Below, in pieces: positions 55,168-64,000 of a stretch of 64,000 nt of DNA. How positions within the stretch are numbered: position 1 is the stretch's first letter; every line of letters starts with the position of its first letter. The notes under the pieces were generated by a model that searched no databases, had not been told where the DNA came from, and saw only the letters and a program-made list of their open reading frames with translations. Location of the stretch: contig NZ_CP115174.1 of the NCBI RefSeq assembly GCF_027625475.1, forward strand, positions 992,001 through 1,056,000, given 5' to 3'. The stretch is from Sphingomonas abietis (GTDB lineage: Bacteria > Pseudomonadota > Alphaproteobacteria > Sphingomonadales > Sphingomonadaceae). Position numbers and translations under genes: made by a program.

Positions 55168-55824
55168 TCAGTTGCCTCCCTTGCTGCTCTCGGCCTTCAG
55201 GGGAGCGGCGCCGGTGGCCGCCGCATCGCGATAGGTCTTGATCGCCTTGACGACGATCTGGGCGTCGCCCGAGCGATCGCCCTGCTGGCCCTCGACCAGA
55301 TCCTGCGGATTGGCGATCATCGCAGCGAGGTTGGAGGCGGTGGCGCAGCCATAGTTGGAGGTCGCGCCGCCGCTATATTCGGGGCTGTTGCCATGGCTGT
55401 AGTCCGGGCAGCCCGGCACGCTCGCGACCGCGCGGCTGACGACGATGCGCAGCGTGCCCCGCGCCGCGTGGCCGGCGGTGATCGGGGCCGGCTGGCGGGT
55501 GACGAGCATCCCGTAGCGGGCGACGATCGCGCCGATCGCATCCTGCGCGGCGCCGCCACGCCAGCCCGACGGATCGTCGAGCGTGATCGTGTCGCCATAA
55601 CCGAGATCGAGCCCGTCGAACCAGCCGGCGAGACGCTCGCTCTCACCGCTGGCCAGGCCGGCCGGGGTGGTGCCGACGTCGAGCACATAATCGGTACGGT
55701 TGACGACCGGCTGATGCACGGTGTCGACGCTGCGGTTGATCGTCCCGGCATGGGCGACGCCAGCGCCGGCGAGGAGCAGCGCGACCGCGGTGGCGGTGGC
55801 GAGCGAACGGATGGGGTGTGCCAT
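55168..55824 (-). CDS. cpaD: Pilus assembly protein CpaD
   Basis: A 218-residue exported protein. It has a signal peptide (ATAVALLLAGAGVAHA) and the CpaD-family pattern (NRTDYVLDVGT, VSRAVASVPGCPDYSHGNSP, NYGCATASNLAAMIANPQDL). CpaD is the periplasmic/outer-membrane partner of the secretin CpaC. The start is 55824; in-frame upstream ATG at 55833 is possible. Spacing to cpaE is 2 bp. Confidence 0.88.
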   Translation of the reverse strand: MAHPIRSLATATAVALLLAGAGVAHAGTINRSVDTVHQPVVNRTDYVLDVGTTPAGLASGESERLAGWFDGLDLGYGDTITLDDPSGWRGGAAQDAIGAIVARYGMLVTRQPAPITAGHAARGTLRIVVSRAVASVPGCPDYSHGNSPEYSGGATSNYGCATASNLAAMIANPQDLVEGQQGDRSGDAQIVVKAIKTYRDAAATGAAPLKAESSKGGN

Positions 55825-55835
55825 GGCGATCATCC

Positions 55836-57338
55836 TCAATTGCTGGAGAAGCCGGGGCCGACGGCCGGCGCCGTGACCGGCGGCGTCGCTGTCGGGCGGG
55901 CGCGCTTGGCGCTGGCCTTGCTGTCCGAATGCTGATCGAGCAGGATTTCCTGCGCGTCATTCCCCATGCGGTAGCCGTCGGTCGGCAAGGCGATCTTGTT
56001 GTCGCTGACCGGCTTGACCAGATAGGGCGTCACCACGACCATCAGCTCGGTTTCGGAGCGCTTCCAGCCGTTCGAGCGGAACAGCTGGCCGAGGATCGGC
56101 AGATCGCCGAGGAACGGCGCCTTGTTGACCGAATTGGTGGTGTTGTTGTTGAGCAGGCCGCCGATCACGAAGCTCTGGCCCGAGCCGAGTTCGACGGTGG
56201 TCTCCACCCGCCGCGTCGTCAGGCCGGGGATGGTGTAGCCCTGGATGCTGACCGTGGACGAGGTCAGCTGCGACACCTCCGGGCGGACCCGCAGCGAGAT
56301 GCGGCCATCGCCCAGCACCGTCGGCGTGAACGACAGGCTGACGCCATATTCCTTATATTCGATGGTGGTGACGCCCTGATATTGCGGCACCGGGATCGGG
56401 ATCTCGCCGCCCGCCAGGAAGCTGGCGGTCTCGCCGGAGAGCGCGGTCAGCGTCGGCTGGGCCAGCGTGGTGGCATAGCCGTCGGTCTCGGCGAGATCGA
56501 GCGCCGACAGCACGTCGAGGCCGAGCAGGTGGCCGGCAAAGCCGAAGCGGGTGGTGCCGCTGGCCGCCGCCGCCAGGTTCGCCACCGTCTGGGTCAGGCC
56601 GGTGGTGGCGTTGGTCGTGTTGGTGAAGCTGCCCGGGCTGCCCTGCGAGATGCCGAAGCCGAAGCCGCCGCTGGTATCCTGGGTCAGGATGTTGAAGCCG
56701 ACATTCTTCGAATAGTCGCGGTTCACCTCGGCGAAGCGGACGCGCAGCATGACCTGCATCGGCGTCGCCGTCTTGATGCGGCTGACGACCTGCACGTCCT
56801 TGCCGACGAAGCTGGAGACGAGGCGGCTGGCCTCCTCGACGTCGTCGGGCGCGGCGACGGTGCCGGTGAGCACCACGACGCCGTTCATCGGCGTCGCGAC
56901 GATCTGGGCATCGGGCATCGCGATCTTCAGCATCTGGGAGATGTTGCCCATGTTGGTGCCGACCCGCGCGGTCGCGGAGAACACCACCGAGCCATCCTTG
57001 GCAGTGGCCGAGATCGTCGTCTCGCCGGGGCCTTTGCCGAACACGTAGAGGCGGGTGGGCGAGCGGACCTGGACGTCGGCGATCGCGGGATCGGCGACGA
57101 ACAGATCGCTCATCGGGCGGGCCAGCGTGATCAGCTGGCCGCGTCCGGTCGACAGCGTGATCAGCTGCCCGGAGGAGATGCCCGTCGCCGGTGCCGCGGC
57201 CCGTGCCTTGGCGGCGTTGGTCGCGGCCGGGTGCGTGCGGGCGGCTGCCGCCGCGCCCGGCGTCGCCGCGAGGGCGAGGACCAGGACGGCGGCGAGCGCG
57301 GTGCCCGCAGCGCCATGGCGCTTCAGATCATGGATCAT
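55836..57338 (-). CDS. cpaC: Pilus secretin CpaC/RcpA
   Basis: A 500-residue outer-membrane secretin. A signal peptide (TALAAVLVLALAATPGAAAA) precedes N-terminal domains (PMSDLFVADPAIADVQVRSP, BON-like VVLTGTVAAPDDVEEA). The C-terminal secretin gate has QGYTIPGLTTRRVETTVELG, SFVIGGLL and the VPQYQGVTTIEYKEYGVSL strand. It forms the Flp pilus exit channel. A GTG two codons upstream is an alternative start. Confidence 0.95.
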   Translation of the reverse strand: MIHDLKRHGAAGTALAAVLVLALAATPGAAAAARTHPAATNAAKARAAAPATGISSGQLITLSTGRGQLITLARPMSDLFVADPAIADVQVRSPTRLYVFGKGPGETTISATAKDGSVVFSATARVGTNMGNISQMLKIAMPDAQIVATPMNGVVVLTGTVAAPDDVEEASRLVSSFVGKDVQVVSRIKTATPMQVMLRVRFAEVNRDYSKNVGFNILTQDTSGGFGFGISQGSPGSFTNTTNATTGLTQTVANLAAAASGTTRFGFAGHLLGLDVLSALDLAETDGYATTLAQPTLTALSGETASFLAGGEIPIPVPQYQGVTTIEYKEYGVSLSFTPTVLGDGRISLRVRPEVSQLTSSTVSIQGYTIPGLTTRRVETTVELGSGQSFVIGGLLNNNTTNSVNKAPFLGDLPILGQLFRSNGWKRSETELMVVVTPYLVKPVSDNKIALPTDGYRMGNDAQEILLDQHSDSKASAKRARPTATPPVTAPAVGPGFSSN

Positions 57339-57340
57339 GT

Positions 57341-58342
57341 TCACTTACCCCCCACGGGCGCATCGGTGACGGTGGTGCCACGCGCGATATGGATGACCGG
57401 GCCGGCCGGCGCGGCGGTCTGCGCGCCGTTCCCCGCCATCGGCGACGATGCCGCGCTCATGCTGGTGCTGGCGAAGCGGGAGACCTCGCCGCCCGTGGTG
57501 AACGTGTCCTTGCCGTCCTGCGGGCGGCTGGCGAGATCGAGCAGCATCTTCTGGTCGGATTTCGGGTCGGTGCCGTTGGGCACGTGGAGGTCGCCGGCGG
57601 CGATCGCCTTTTCGAGATCCTGGTTGCTGTCGGCGAGCGGGCGCAGCGACAGCGACAGCGTGCCGAGCTTCTGGGCGACGGCGAGCTCCTCGGCGAGCTT
57701 GGGCGTCGCCTCCAGCGTGACCATGCTGATCGGCGAGATCTGGGTCTTGCCGTCGGGCGTCGGCTGGTTGTCGAAGCGCTGGTCGGTGGCGAGCACGCGG
57801 ATGTTGCGCACGATCGTCTCCGCCGCATTCAGCGCCGGGCCGCCATTGGCATTGCCCTGCACCGTCTGGGTGAGCATCAGGTCGACGCGATCGCCGGGGA
57901 AGACGAAGCCGGCGACCGCCGACGCGCCACTCACCGAGACGGTGACGGCGCGCATCCCGGGGGTCAGCGCGGCGGCGAGGAAGCCGCGGTCCTGCGGCGA
58001 GACCAGCGAGCCCTGGGTGACCGGCTGGCCGGCGGTGATCTCGGAGCGGACGACCATGCCGATCATCTTGGCCGGATCGACATTGGCCTCGCCGCGCACA
58101 TAATAGGCGCCATCGACGAGATCCTTCGGCCAGGGCTGGAAGCGCACCGAGTCCGGCCCCAGGATCGTGCCGACCGGCAGCGGCTTGGTCGCGACGAGCA
58201 CCAGCGGCCCGGTCGGGACGGCGGGCATCGCGGCGACGACCTGCGGCGCGGCGGTGCTGCCGAACATGCTCTTCGCCATGATGGCAGTCACTGCGGCGAC
58301 GAACAAAGCGCCGACCAGCAATGCGATTTTCTTTCCGTCCAT
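57341..58342 (-). CDS. cpaB: Pilus assembly protein CpaB (SAF domain)
   Basis: A 333-residue membrane-anchored protein. It has a membrane helix near residues 6-25, then the SAF domain region (VLVATKPLPVGTILGPDSVRF, TQGSLVSPQDRGFLAAALTPGMRAVTV, GFVFPGDRVDLMLT). CpaB links inner and outer membranes of the Flp pilus machine. It precedes cpaC closely; the cpaA-cpaB gap is 46 bp. Confidence 0.93.
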   Translation of the reverse strand: MDGKKIALLVGALFVAAVTAIMAKSMFGSTAAPQVVAAMPAVPTGPLVLVATKPLPVGTILGPDSVRFQPWPKDLVDGAYYVRGEANVDPAKMIGMVVRSEITAGQPVTQGSLVSPQDRGFLAAALTPGMRAVTVSVSGASAVAGFVFPGDRVDLMLTQTVQGNANGGPALNAAETIVRNIRVLATDQRFDNQPTPDGKTQISPISMVTLEATPKLAEELAVAQKLGTLSLSLRPLADSNQDLEKAIAAGDLHVPNGTDPKSDQKMLLDLASRPQDGKDTFTTGGEVSRFASTSMSAASSPMAGNGAQTAAPAGPVIHIARGTTVTDAPVGGK

Positions 58343-58388
58343 GACGTCTTTCGCCCCCTAAAGGCCCAACTGCAATTTCAACGCTGCT

Positions 58389-58862
58389 TCATCGCGCCAA
58401 TTGGTAAAAATATCGTTCGGCTAGAATGGGTATGGTCGCCACCGCGATCGCGACACCGTAGGGAATCTCGAGTTTTCCCTCGTTTTTGCGGAGCCGGTGC
58501 CAGGCCATCATGCCGACCGTCAGCAGGCCGCCGCCGATCGACATCCACACGATCATCCGCATGAAATCGAGCGGCACCAGCCACAGGCCGAGCGCCGCGA
58601 TGAGCTTGACGTCGCCGCCGCCCATCGCACCGATCGCGAACGCACCCATGAAGATCAGCAGCGCGATCGCGGCGACCGCGCACTGGATCGCAACCCCCGG
58701 CCACGGCGCCGTCCCGCAGGCATACCACCATAGCGGCGCGGCGAGCGCGATCCCCGCATTCAAGGGGTTCGGGATGATCCGCGCACGGATATCCGTCCAT
58801 ATCGCGTAGACCAGCGCGGCGATGAGGCCGCCCGTCAAAATTCCGATCAGGGCCATCTGCAT
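58389..58862 (-). CDS. cpaA: Flp prepilin peptidase CpaA
   Basis: About 157 residues and the A24 aspartic peptidase layout. The first Asp is in YAIWTDIRARIIPNPLN and the second in the GxGD-type motif MGGGDVKLIAALGLW. It trims Flp pilins. It is the first gene of the block on the minus strand. No flp pilin gene lies upstream, where it normally does; the 49 bp to 58912 is too short to hold one. Confidence 0.9.
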   Translation of the reverse strand: MQMALIGILTGGLIAALVYAIWTDIRARIIPNPLNAGIALAAPLWWYACGTAPWPGVAIQCAVAAIALLIFMGAFAIGAMGGGDVKLIAALGLWLVPLDFMRMIVWMSIGGGLLTVGMMAWHRLRKNEGKLEIPYGVAIAVATIPILAERYFYQLAR

Positions 58863-58911
58863 GGCGACCGCTCTAGACGGCACCGCTTGCCAAACCGTAA
58901 CCAGCGAAAAA

Positions 58912-59865
58912 ATGGCTACGATCGCACGTCCCCCCGAATCGGAGTTCGACCGCCGGACCTATCCGGACGGGATGCGCTTTCCCGTCTGGATCGCGGCGGA
59001 CGGCTGGCGGCATCGCGCCTATGACTGGCCGGCGGACGGGGCACCGCGGGGGAGCCTGATCTTCCAGTCCGGCCGGGCCGATTTCATCGAGAAATATTTG
59101 GAGGCCTGCGATCACTGGCATCGCGGCGGCTGGGCGGTCGAGGGATTCGACTGGCGCGGGCAGGGCGGATCGCGCCGATTCGCGGAAGGGCTCCAGCCCG
59201 ACGATCGGCTTAGCTTCGATCCGCTGATCGACGATCTCGTCGCCTTCGTGGCGGATTGGAAGGCGCGCACGCCGGCGCCGCATGTGCTGGTCGCCCATTC
59301 GATGGGCGGCCATGTCGCGCTGCGCGCCTGCGCCGAGCGGGGGATGGTGCTCGATGCGCTGGTGCTGGTCGCGCCGATGCTGGCGCTCAACACCGGCTTC
59401 ATCCCGCGCCCGATCGCGCAGATGCTGATCGGCGGGGCACGCCTCGCCGGGCTGGGCCATCGTGCCGCCTGGACCGACGATCCCGACGATCCGCGTCGCC
59501 AGTTCCGCCTCACCGCCAGCCGCGAGCGCTACGAGGATTCGCAATGGTGGAAGACCGAGCGGCCGGGCATGGGGCTGGGCACGCCGACCTGGAACTGGCT
59601 GGGCGCGGCGATGGCCGGCGCGCGTCGGATCGGGCGGCGCGGGGCGCTGGCGCGGGTCACGACGCCGGTGCTGCTGCTGGCCGCCGGCTTCGACAAGCTG
59701 GTGCGGGATTCGGCGATCGAAGCGGCCGCCTGGCGCCTGCCCGTCGGCGAATTCCGGCTGCTGCCGACCGCCCGCCACGAGATGCTGCGCGAGGCGGACG
59801 ACAACCGGCTGCCCGCACTCGCCGCCATCGACGACTTTCTCGCGCGCCGGGCGCCGCGGCCGTGA
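58912..59865 (+). CDS. Alpha/beta hydrolase (lysophospholipase-like)
   Basis: A 317-residue alpha/beta-hydrolase of the Hydrolase_4/serine aminopeptidase S33 type. The nucleophile elbow is VAHSMGGHVA, a likely acid is in AGFDKLVRDS, and a likely His is in ARHEMLRE near the C terminus. Members act as monoglyceride lipases or lysophospholipases. Stop overlaps the GTG of the FAD oxidoreductase. It diverges from cpaA. Confidence 0.9.
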   Translation: MATIARPPESEFDRRTYPDGMRFPVWIAADGWRHRAYDWPADGAPRGSLIFQSGRADFIEKYLEACDHWHRGGWAVEGFDWRGQGGSRRFAEGLQPDDRLSFDPLIDDLVAFVADWKARTPAPHVLVAHSMGGHVALRACAERGMVLDALVLVAPMLALNTGFIPRPIAQMLIGGARLAGLGHRAAWTDDPDDPRRQFRLTASRERYEDSQWWKTERPGMGLGTPTWNWLGAAMAGARRIGRRGALARVTTPVLLLAAGFDKLVRDSAIEAAAWRLPVGEFRLLPTARHEMLREADDNRLPALAAIDDFLARRAPRP

Positions 59866-60962
59866 AGCGTTATGACGTGGTCATCGTCGGCGCCGGCATG
59901 GCCGGCGCGAGCCTCGCCGCCGAAGTGGCGCCCCATGCCTCGGTGCTGATCATCGAGGCGGAGGCGCAGCCGGGCTATCACGCCACCGGGCGGTCGGCCG
60001 CCTTCTGGTCGGAGACCTATGGCGGGCCGGGCGTCCAACCGCTGACCAGCGCCTCCGGCCCGTTCCTGTCGGAGGGCGGATTCCTGCGGCGGCGCGGCGG
60101 GCTGCATGTCGCGGCGGAAGCCGATTTCGCGCAGCTGGAGGTGTTCGCGGCGGCCTTCGCCGGGACCGGGATCATGCTCGAAGCGGTGGACGAGCCGACG
60201 ATCGCCGCCGCCGTGCCGGGGCTCAGGCGCGGGCCGTGGCGCGGCGTGCGCGAGAACAGCCTCGCCGACATCGACGTCGCCGGGCTCCATGCTTTCTATC
60301 TGCGCGACGCCAGGGCGGCGGGGGCGGAGCTGCTCTGTTCGGCACCGTTGCGCTTCGCCGCGCGCGAACGGGGCCGCTGGCGGATCGATGCGGGCGAACA
60401 GCTCACTATCGAGGCCGATCTGCTGGTCGATGCGGCGGGGGCGTGGGCGGATACCGTGGCGGGGCTGGCGGAGGCCCGGCCGCTCGGCATCCGCCCCTAT
60501 CGGCGCACCATGGCGCAGCTGCGGATCGCGCCGGACGCGCCGGCGGCGCTGCCGCTGGTGATGGACATCGCCCAGCGTTTCTACTTCAAGGCCGAGGCCG
60601 GCGGGCGGCTCTGGCTCAGCCCGCATGACGAGACGCCGACGCTCCCCGTCGATGCCGCGCCCGAGGAGATCGACGTCGCGGTGGCGATCGACCGCATGGC
60701 CGGGCTGGTCGACTGGCGGGTGGAGCGGGTCGAGCGCAGCTGGGCCGGGCTGCGCAGCTTCGCGCCGGATCGGCTGCCGGTCTATGGCTTCGACGCGGCG
60801 GTGCCGGGCTTCTTCTGGTGTGCCGGGCAGGGCGGCTTCGGCATCCAGACGGCGCCGGCGGCGGCCAGGCTGGGCGCCGCCCTGCTGCTCGGCCGGACGC
60901 CGGATGCGATGGTCGCGGGCATCGATGCGGAGCGCTATCGCGCCACCCGCTTTCAGGCCTGA
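59862..60962 (+). CDS. FAD-dependent oxidoreductase (DadA/DAO family)
   Basis: A 366-residue flavoprotein. It has the N-terminal dinucleotide motif GAGMAGASLAAE (about residues 9-20) and the DAO-like RRTMAQLRI and FFWCAGQGGFGIQTAP segments near the C terminus. Family members oxidise amines or amino acids. The specific substrate is unknown. The GTG start overlaps the hydrolase stop (GTGA). The 3' end overlaps the convergent GNAT gene by 10 bp. Confidence 0.9.
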   Translation: MKRYDVVIVGAGMAGASLAAEVAPHASVLIIEAEAQPGYHATGRSAAFWSETYGGPGVQPLTSASGPFLSEGGFLRRRGGLHVAAEADFAQLEVFAAAFAGTGIMLEAVDEPTIAAAVPGLRRGPWRGVRENSLADIDVAGLHAFYLRDARAAGAELLCSAPLRFAARERGRWRIDAGEQLTIEADLLVDAAGAWADTVAGLAEARPLGIRPYRRTMAQLRIAPDAPAALPLVMDIAQRFYFKAEAGGRLWLSPHDETPTLPVDAAPEEIDVAVAIDRMAGLVDWRVERVERSWAGLRSFAPDRLPVYGFDAAVPGFFWCAGQGGFGIQTAPAAARLGAALLLGRTPDAMVAGIDAERYRATRFQA

Positions 60963-61420
60963 GGGCCAAGCTCCTGCGTCATGAAGACGCTGTTGGGATC
61001 GGGCTTATAGCCTTCGAACGGCGCGCAGGCGACGAAGCCATGCCGGGCATAGAGGGCGCGGGCGGGAATGAAGAAATCCCAGGCGCCGGTTTCGAGGCTG
61101 AGCCGGGTCAGGCCCGCCGCCCGCGCCTCGGCGATGAGATGGGCCAGCATCGCAGCACCGGCACCACGCCGCCGCGCGGCCTGCGCGGTGTGCATCGACT
61201 TCAGCTCGCCGTGCGTCGCCGACAGCCGCTTGAGCGCGCCGCAGCCGAGCAAGATCTCGCCCTCCCACGTCGTCCAGAAGGCGATGTCCGGCGATTGGAG
61301 CGCGGTCAGGTCGAGCGCATGGGCGCTGCCATGCGCGGTTTTCGCGCGCGCGGTGGTGACATGGACGTCGAGCAGCGCCACCACCTGCGGGTCGCCGAAA
61401 TCGCCGCGGACGATCCGCAT
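60953..61420 (-). CDS. GNAT-family N-acetyltransferase
   Basis: A 155-residue GNAT with acetyl-CoA loop RRRGAGAAMLAHLIAEARAAG (R/QxxGxG/A) and a C-terminal ALYARHGFVACAPF. Typical for small-molecule or protein acetyltransferases; the substrate is unknown. It starts 8 bp after rnhA and is probably part of the ispH-thrB-rnhA run. Confidence 0.9.
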   Translation of the reverse strand: MRIVRGDFGDPQVVALLDVHVTTARAKTAHGSAHALDLTALQSPDIAFWTTWEGEILLGCGALKRLSATHGELKSMHTAQAARRRGAGAAMLAHLIAEARAAGLTRLSLETGAWDFFIPARALYARHGFVACAPFEGYKPDPNSVFMTQELGPQA

Positions 61421-61428
61421 CGCGCTGC

Positions 61429-61923
61429 CTATCCGGCCCGCCGCAGCGCGCCGAATTTCAGCGCCTCGGCGCTGGCGAGCTGGTCGACCCGTTCATTCTC
61501 GCTGTGGCCGGCATGGCCCTTCACCCATTTCCAGTCGATCCGGTGGGGTGCTGCGGCGGCGAGCAGCGCCTGCCAGAGATCGGCATTCTTGACCGGCTTG
61601 CGATCGGCGGTCTTCCAGCCATTCTTCAGCCAGCCCTTGATCCATTTGGTCAGGCCATCCATCACATAGCGGCTGTCGGTGGTCAGCGTCACCCGGCACG
61701 GGCGCTTGAGCGCCTCCAGCCCCTTGATCGCCGCCATCAGCTCCATGCGGTTGTTGGTGGTCTGCGCCTCGCCGCCGCTCAACTCCTTCTCGGTGCCGCC
61801 CATGCGCAGCAGCGCGCCCCAGCCGCCGGGGCCGGGATTGCCCTTGCAGGCGCCGTCGGTGAAGATCGCGACCAGGGGGAGTTCTCCAGGGGGAAGTTCT
61901 TCAGGGGGCAGGTTGTCGGTCAC
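61429..61923 (-). CDS. rnhA: Ribonuclease HI
   Basis: A 164-residue RNase HI with the acidic site: Asp in [20 protein letters not shown], Glu in [10 protein letters not shown], Asp in [10 protein letters not shown] and the C-terminal Asp in NERVDQLA, with VKGHAGH. It removes RNA from RNA-DNA hybrids. The GTG at 61923 is preferred, because it overlaps the thrB stop (GTGA). An in-frame ATG at 61935 gives four more residues. Confidence 0.95.
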   Translation of the reverse strand: MTDNLPPEELPPGELPLVAIFTDGACKGNPGPGGWGALLRMGGTEKELSGGEAQTTNNRMELMAAIKGLEALKRPCRVTLTTDSRYVMDGLTKWIKGWLKNGWKTADRKPVKNADLWQALLAAAAPHRIDWKWVKGHAGHSENERVDQLASAEALKFGALRRAG

Positions 61924-62876
61924 GCGGGGAAGCACTCCGGATGGGCGGCATAGAAATCGAGGCGGCGCAGATAGGCGAGCGGATCCTTGCGCGTCACCAT
62001 CGCGTCGGCCGGCGTGTTCAGCCAGTCCCAGGCGCGGGTCAAGGTGAAGCGCAGCGCCGATCCGCGCGCCAGCACCGGCAGCGCCGCGCGTTCGGCATCG
62101 GAGAGCCCGAAGGTCGCCTCATAGCCGGCGAGCAGCGCGTCGCCGATCTCGGCGCGATAATCGGCGCCGTCGCCGGAGAAGGCCCAGGCGCTGTGGGTGA
62201 CGGCGAGATCCCAGGCGCGGGTCTCGGTGCAGGCGAAATAGAAGTCGATCACCCCGGTCACGGCATCGCCGAGCATCAGCACATTGTCGGGGAAGAGATC
62301 GGCGTGGATCACCGCGCGCGGCAGGTCGGTCGGCCAATGGGCATCGAGGAAGGCGATCTCCTCGGCGATGCGCGCCGACAGGCCGGGGGCGATCGTGTCC
62401 ACCGCGGCGCCGCAGCGCGCGGCCAGCGCGGCCCAGCCGACAAGGCCGAGGCTGTTCGGCCGCTCGGGCGTGAAATCGGCGAGCGCCGCGTGCATCCGGC
62501 CCAAGGCCTCGCCGGTCGCGCGCGCCTGAGCAGGCGTCGGGTGCGAGAGCGAGACGCCTTCGAGGAACTCGATCAGGCAGGCCGGGCGGCCGGCGACGGT
62601 CTGCACCTGCACGCCGTCCCGGTCCCTCAGCGCGCGCGGCACCGGCAGGCCGCGATCGGCGAGATGGTCGAGCAGCGCCAGGAAGAAGGGCAGGTCGCCG
62701 GCATCGACCCGCTTTTCATACAGCGTCAGGATGAAGCGGCCGCCCTCCGCCTCGACCAGATAATTGCTGTTCTCCACGCCCCCGGCGATGCCCTTGGCAG
62801 AGCGCAGGCCGCCCAGGCCATAGCGCGCCAGCAGCGCGGCCATCTCCTCGGCCGGGACATGCGTATAGACCGCCAT
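61920..62876 (-). CDS. thrB: Homoserine kinase (ThrB, APH-like class)
   Basis: A 318-residue kinase of the aminoglycoside-phosphotransferase-like ThrB class common in Alphaproteobacteria. [20 protein letters not shown] forms the nucleotide loop region, and [11 protein letters not shown] and [19 protein letters not shown] hold the catalytic and metal Asp residues. It phosphorylates homoserine for threonine synthesis. It is between ispH and rnhA on one strand. Confidence 0.95.
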   Translation of the reverse strand: MAVYTHVPAEEMAALLARYGLGGLRSAKGIAGGVENSNYLVEAEGGRFILTLYEKRVDAGDLPFFLALLDHLADRGLPVPRALRDRDGVQVQTVAGRPACLIEFLEGVSLSHPTPAQARATGEALGRMHAALADFTPERPNSLGLVGWAALAARCGAAVDTIAPGLSARIAEEIAFLDAHWPTDLPRAVIHADLFPDNVLMLGDAVTGVIDFYFACTETRAWDLAVTHSAWAFSGDGADYRAEIGDALLAGYEATFGLSDAERAALPVLARGSALRFTLTRAWDWLNTPADAMVTRKDPLAYLRRLDFYAAHPECFPA

Positions 62877-62901
62877 TTCGCTTATCCCGGAAAGGCCGCG
62901 C

Positions 62902-63882
62902 TCAGGCGGCGAGGCCGCGCGGCAGCTTGAAGATCATGCGCTCGGCGACGGCTTCCACCTCGCGCTCGCGGATCGTATAGCGGGTGGCGAGCCGATCGAC
63001 CACCTCGCGCACCAGGATCTCGGGCGCCGAGGCGCCGGCGGTGATGCCGAGGGTCTTCACCCCGTCCAGCCAGTCGAAATCGATGCACTCGCCGCGCTGG
63101 ACCAGGATCGCCCGCGTGCCCTCGCGCTCGGCGACTTCGACCAGGCGCACCGAATTGGAGGAGTTGGGTGCGCCGATCACCAGCATCGCGTCGCACTGGT
63201 GGGCGATCCGCTTGACCGCCGCCTGCCGGTTCGAGGTGGCGTAGCAGATATCCTCGCCGCGCGGCATCTGGATGTTCGGGAAGCGCGCCCTCAGCGCCTC
63301 CACCATGCCGGCGGTGTCGTCCACCGAGAGCGTGGTCTGGGTGAGGAAGGCGAGATTGTCGGGATCGGCGACGACCAGCGTGGCGACGTCGGCGATGGTC
63401 TCGACCAATGTCATCGCGCCGTCGGGCAGCTGGCCGAGCGTGCCGATCACCTCGGGGTGGCCCTGATGGCCGATGAACAGGATGTGCCGGCCCTGTTCGG
63501 ACAGGCGCTCGGCCTGGCGATGGACCTTGGAGACCAGCGGGCAGGTCGCGTCGAGCCAGGTCAGCCCGCGCTCGGAGGCCTTGAACGGCACCGCCTTGGG
63601 CACGCCATGGGCCGAGAAGACCACCGGCGCATCGTCCGGCACCTCGTCCAGCTCCTCGACGAACACCGCGCCCTTCTGGCGCAGCTCGTCCACCACGAAG
63701 CGGTTGTGGACGATCTCGTGGCGGACATAGACCGGCGCGCCATATTTCTCGATCGCCAGTTCGACGATGCGGATCGCGCGATCGACTCCTGCGCAGAAGC
63801 CGCGCGGGGCCGCGATCAGCAGATCGAGCGGCGGGAGCCCGGATTCGGTGGTCACAGGCGTTTCGAGGTCTGTCTGGGCCAT
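62902..63882 (-). CDS. ispH: 4-hydroxy-3-methylbut-2-enyl diphosphate reductase
   Basis: A 326-residue IspH (LytB). Three cysteines bind the 4Fe-4S cluster: [11 protein letters not shown] (N terminus), [12 protein letters not shown] and the third in [14 protein letters not shown]. The active-site Glu is in [18 protein letters not shown]. It carries out the last step of the non-mevalonate isoprenoid pathway. First gene of ispH-thrB-rnhA. Confidence 0.96.
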   Translation of the reverse strand: MAQTDLETPVTTESGLPPLDLLIAAPRGFCAGVDRAIRIVELAIEKYGAPVYVRHEIVHNRFVVDELRQKGAVFVEELDEVPDDAPVVFSAHGVPKAVPFKASERGLTWLDATCPLVSKVHRQAERLSEQGRHILFIGHQGHPEVIGTLGQLPDGAMTLVETIADVATLVVADPDNLAFLTQTTLSVDDTAGMVEALRARFPNIQMPRGEDICYATSNRQAAVKRIAHQCDAMLVIGAPNSSNSVRLVEVAEREGTRAILVQRGECIDFDWLDGVKTLGITAGASAPEILVREVVDRLATRYTIREREVEAVAERMIFKLPRGLAA

Positions 63883-63930
63883 GTTCGGAAGGCTTTACGC
63901 GATTGCTTGCTTGCGCGGAAGGCGGTTCCT

Positions 63931-64000
63931 ATGATCCGCGCGCTTCCCAGACCTTTTCCAGGACATGCCCCCTTGTCGATGACCAAGCGCCTGCCGTTCG
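63931..64000 (+). CDS. Possible start of a plus-strand gene cut by the window end
   Basis: A frame starting at the ATG at 63931 (or the in-frame ATG at 63979, MTKRLPF) is open to the end of the window. It would diverge from ispH. Too short to identify, and it may be chance. Confidence 0.2.
   Translation, partial: MIRALPRPFPGHAPLSMTKRLPF

Overview
The window looks like chromosome of a sphingomonad (Alphaproteobacteria, Sphingomonadales). The DNA is strongly GC-rich. Markers that point this way are the alphaproteobacterial cell-cycle regulator GcrA, the petABC bc1 genes followed by apt, DUF2794 beside cysE, a Cpa/Tad pilus block, the argD-argF-hslO string, and two families of palindromic intergenic repeats of the kind scattered through sphingomonad genomes. 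Nearly all of it is core metabolism and housekeeping. I found no prophage, transposase, CRISPR array, rRNA or tRNA.

Layout. 1-4.0 kb: truncated membrane protein, TetR regulator with a palindromic operator, and a GAF plus GGDEF pair. 4.0-8.7 kb: ybaK-like, HU, quinone reductase and Gre factor on the minus strand; nadE and a tiny membrane protein on the plus strand. 8.8-16.6 kb: GH130 phosphorylase, an LplT-like MFS carrier, pgsA-moaD-moaE, oxyR, cysE-DUF2794. 16.7-23.9 kb: glyoxylate-shunt isocitrate lyase, an unexplained 600-bp gap, PilZ protein, parE, gcrA, ABC-2 permease. 24-28.9 kb: argD-argF-hslO, then queC-queE. 28.9-33.7 kb: secreted proteins, lipB, GNAT, hemF, trmL. 33.7-37.2 kb: petA-petB-petC-apt. 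37.4-44.6 kb: small unknown proteins, MaoC, ychF, amino-acid permease, pth-rplY, TraB/GumN. 44.6-50.7 kb: glyQ-glyS-ppdK. 50.7-58.9 kb: DoxX and the minus-strand pilus block cpaA-cpaB-cpaC-cpaD-cpaE-tadB-tadC. 58.9-64 kb: hydrolase and FAD oxidoreductase, then ispH-thrB-rnhA.

Three points most deserve a second look. (1) A 73-bp palindromic repeat, found three more times between genes in this window, lies in frame inside glyS, so GlyS carries about 25 extra residues. (2) The cpa/tad operon has no cpaF ATPase gene where it normally sits; a 24-codon ORF, coupled by overlap to cpaE upstream and tadB downstream, occupies the spot. (3) glyS also contains two stretches of clearly lower GC and different codon choice. 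Further items are the uncharacterised gap upstream of the aceA block, an attenuator-like leader before queC, a TetR operator/promoter pair, and several short tandem repeats. I did not find a convincing wholly new multi-gene system.
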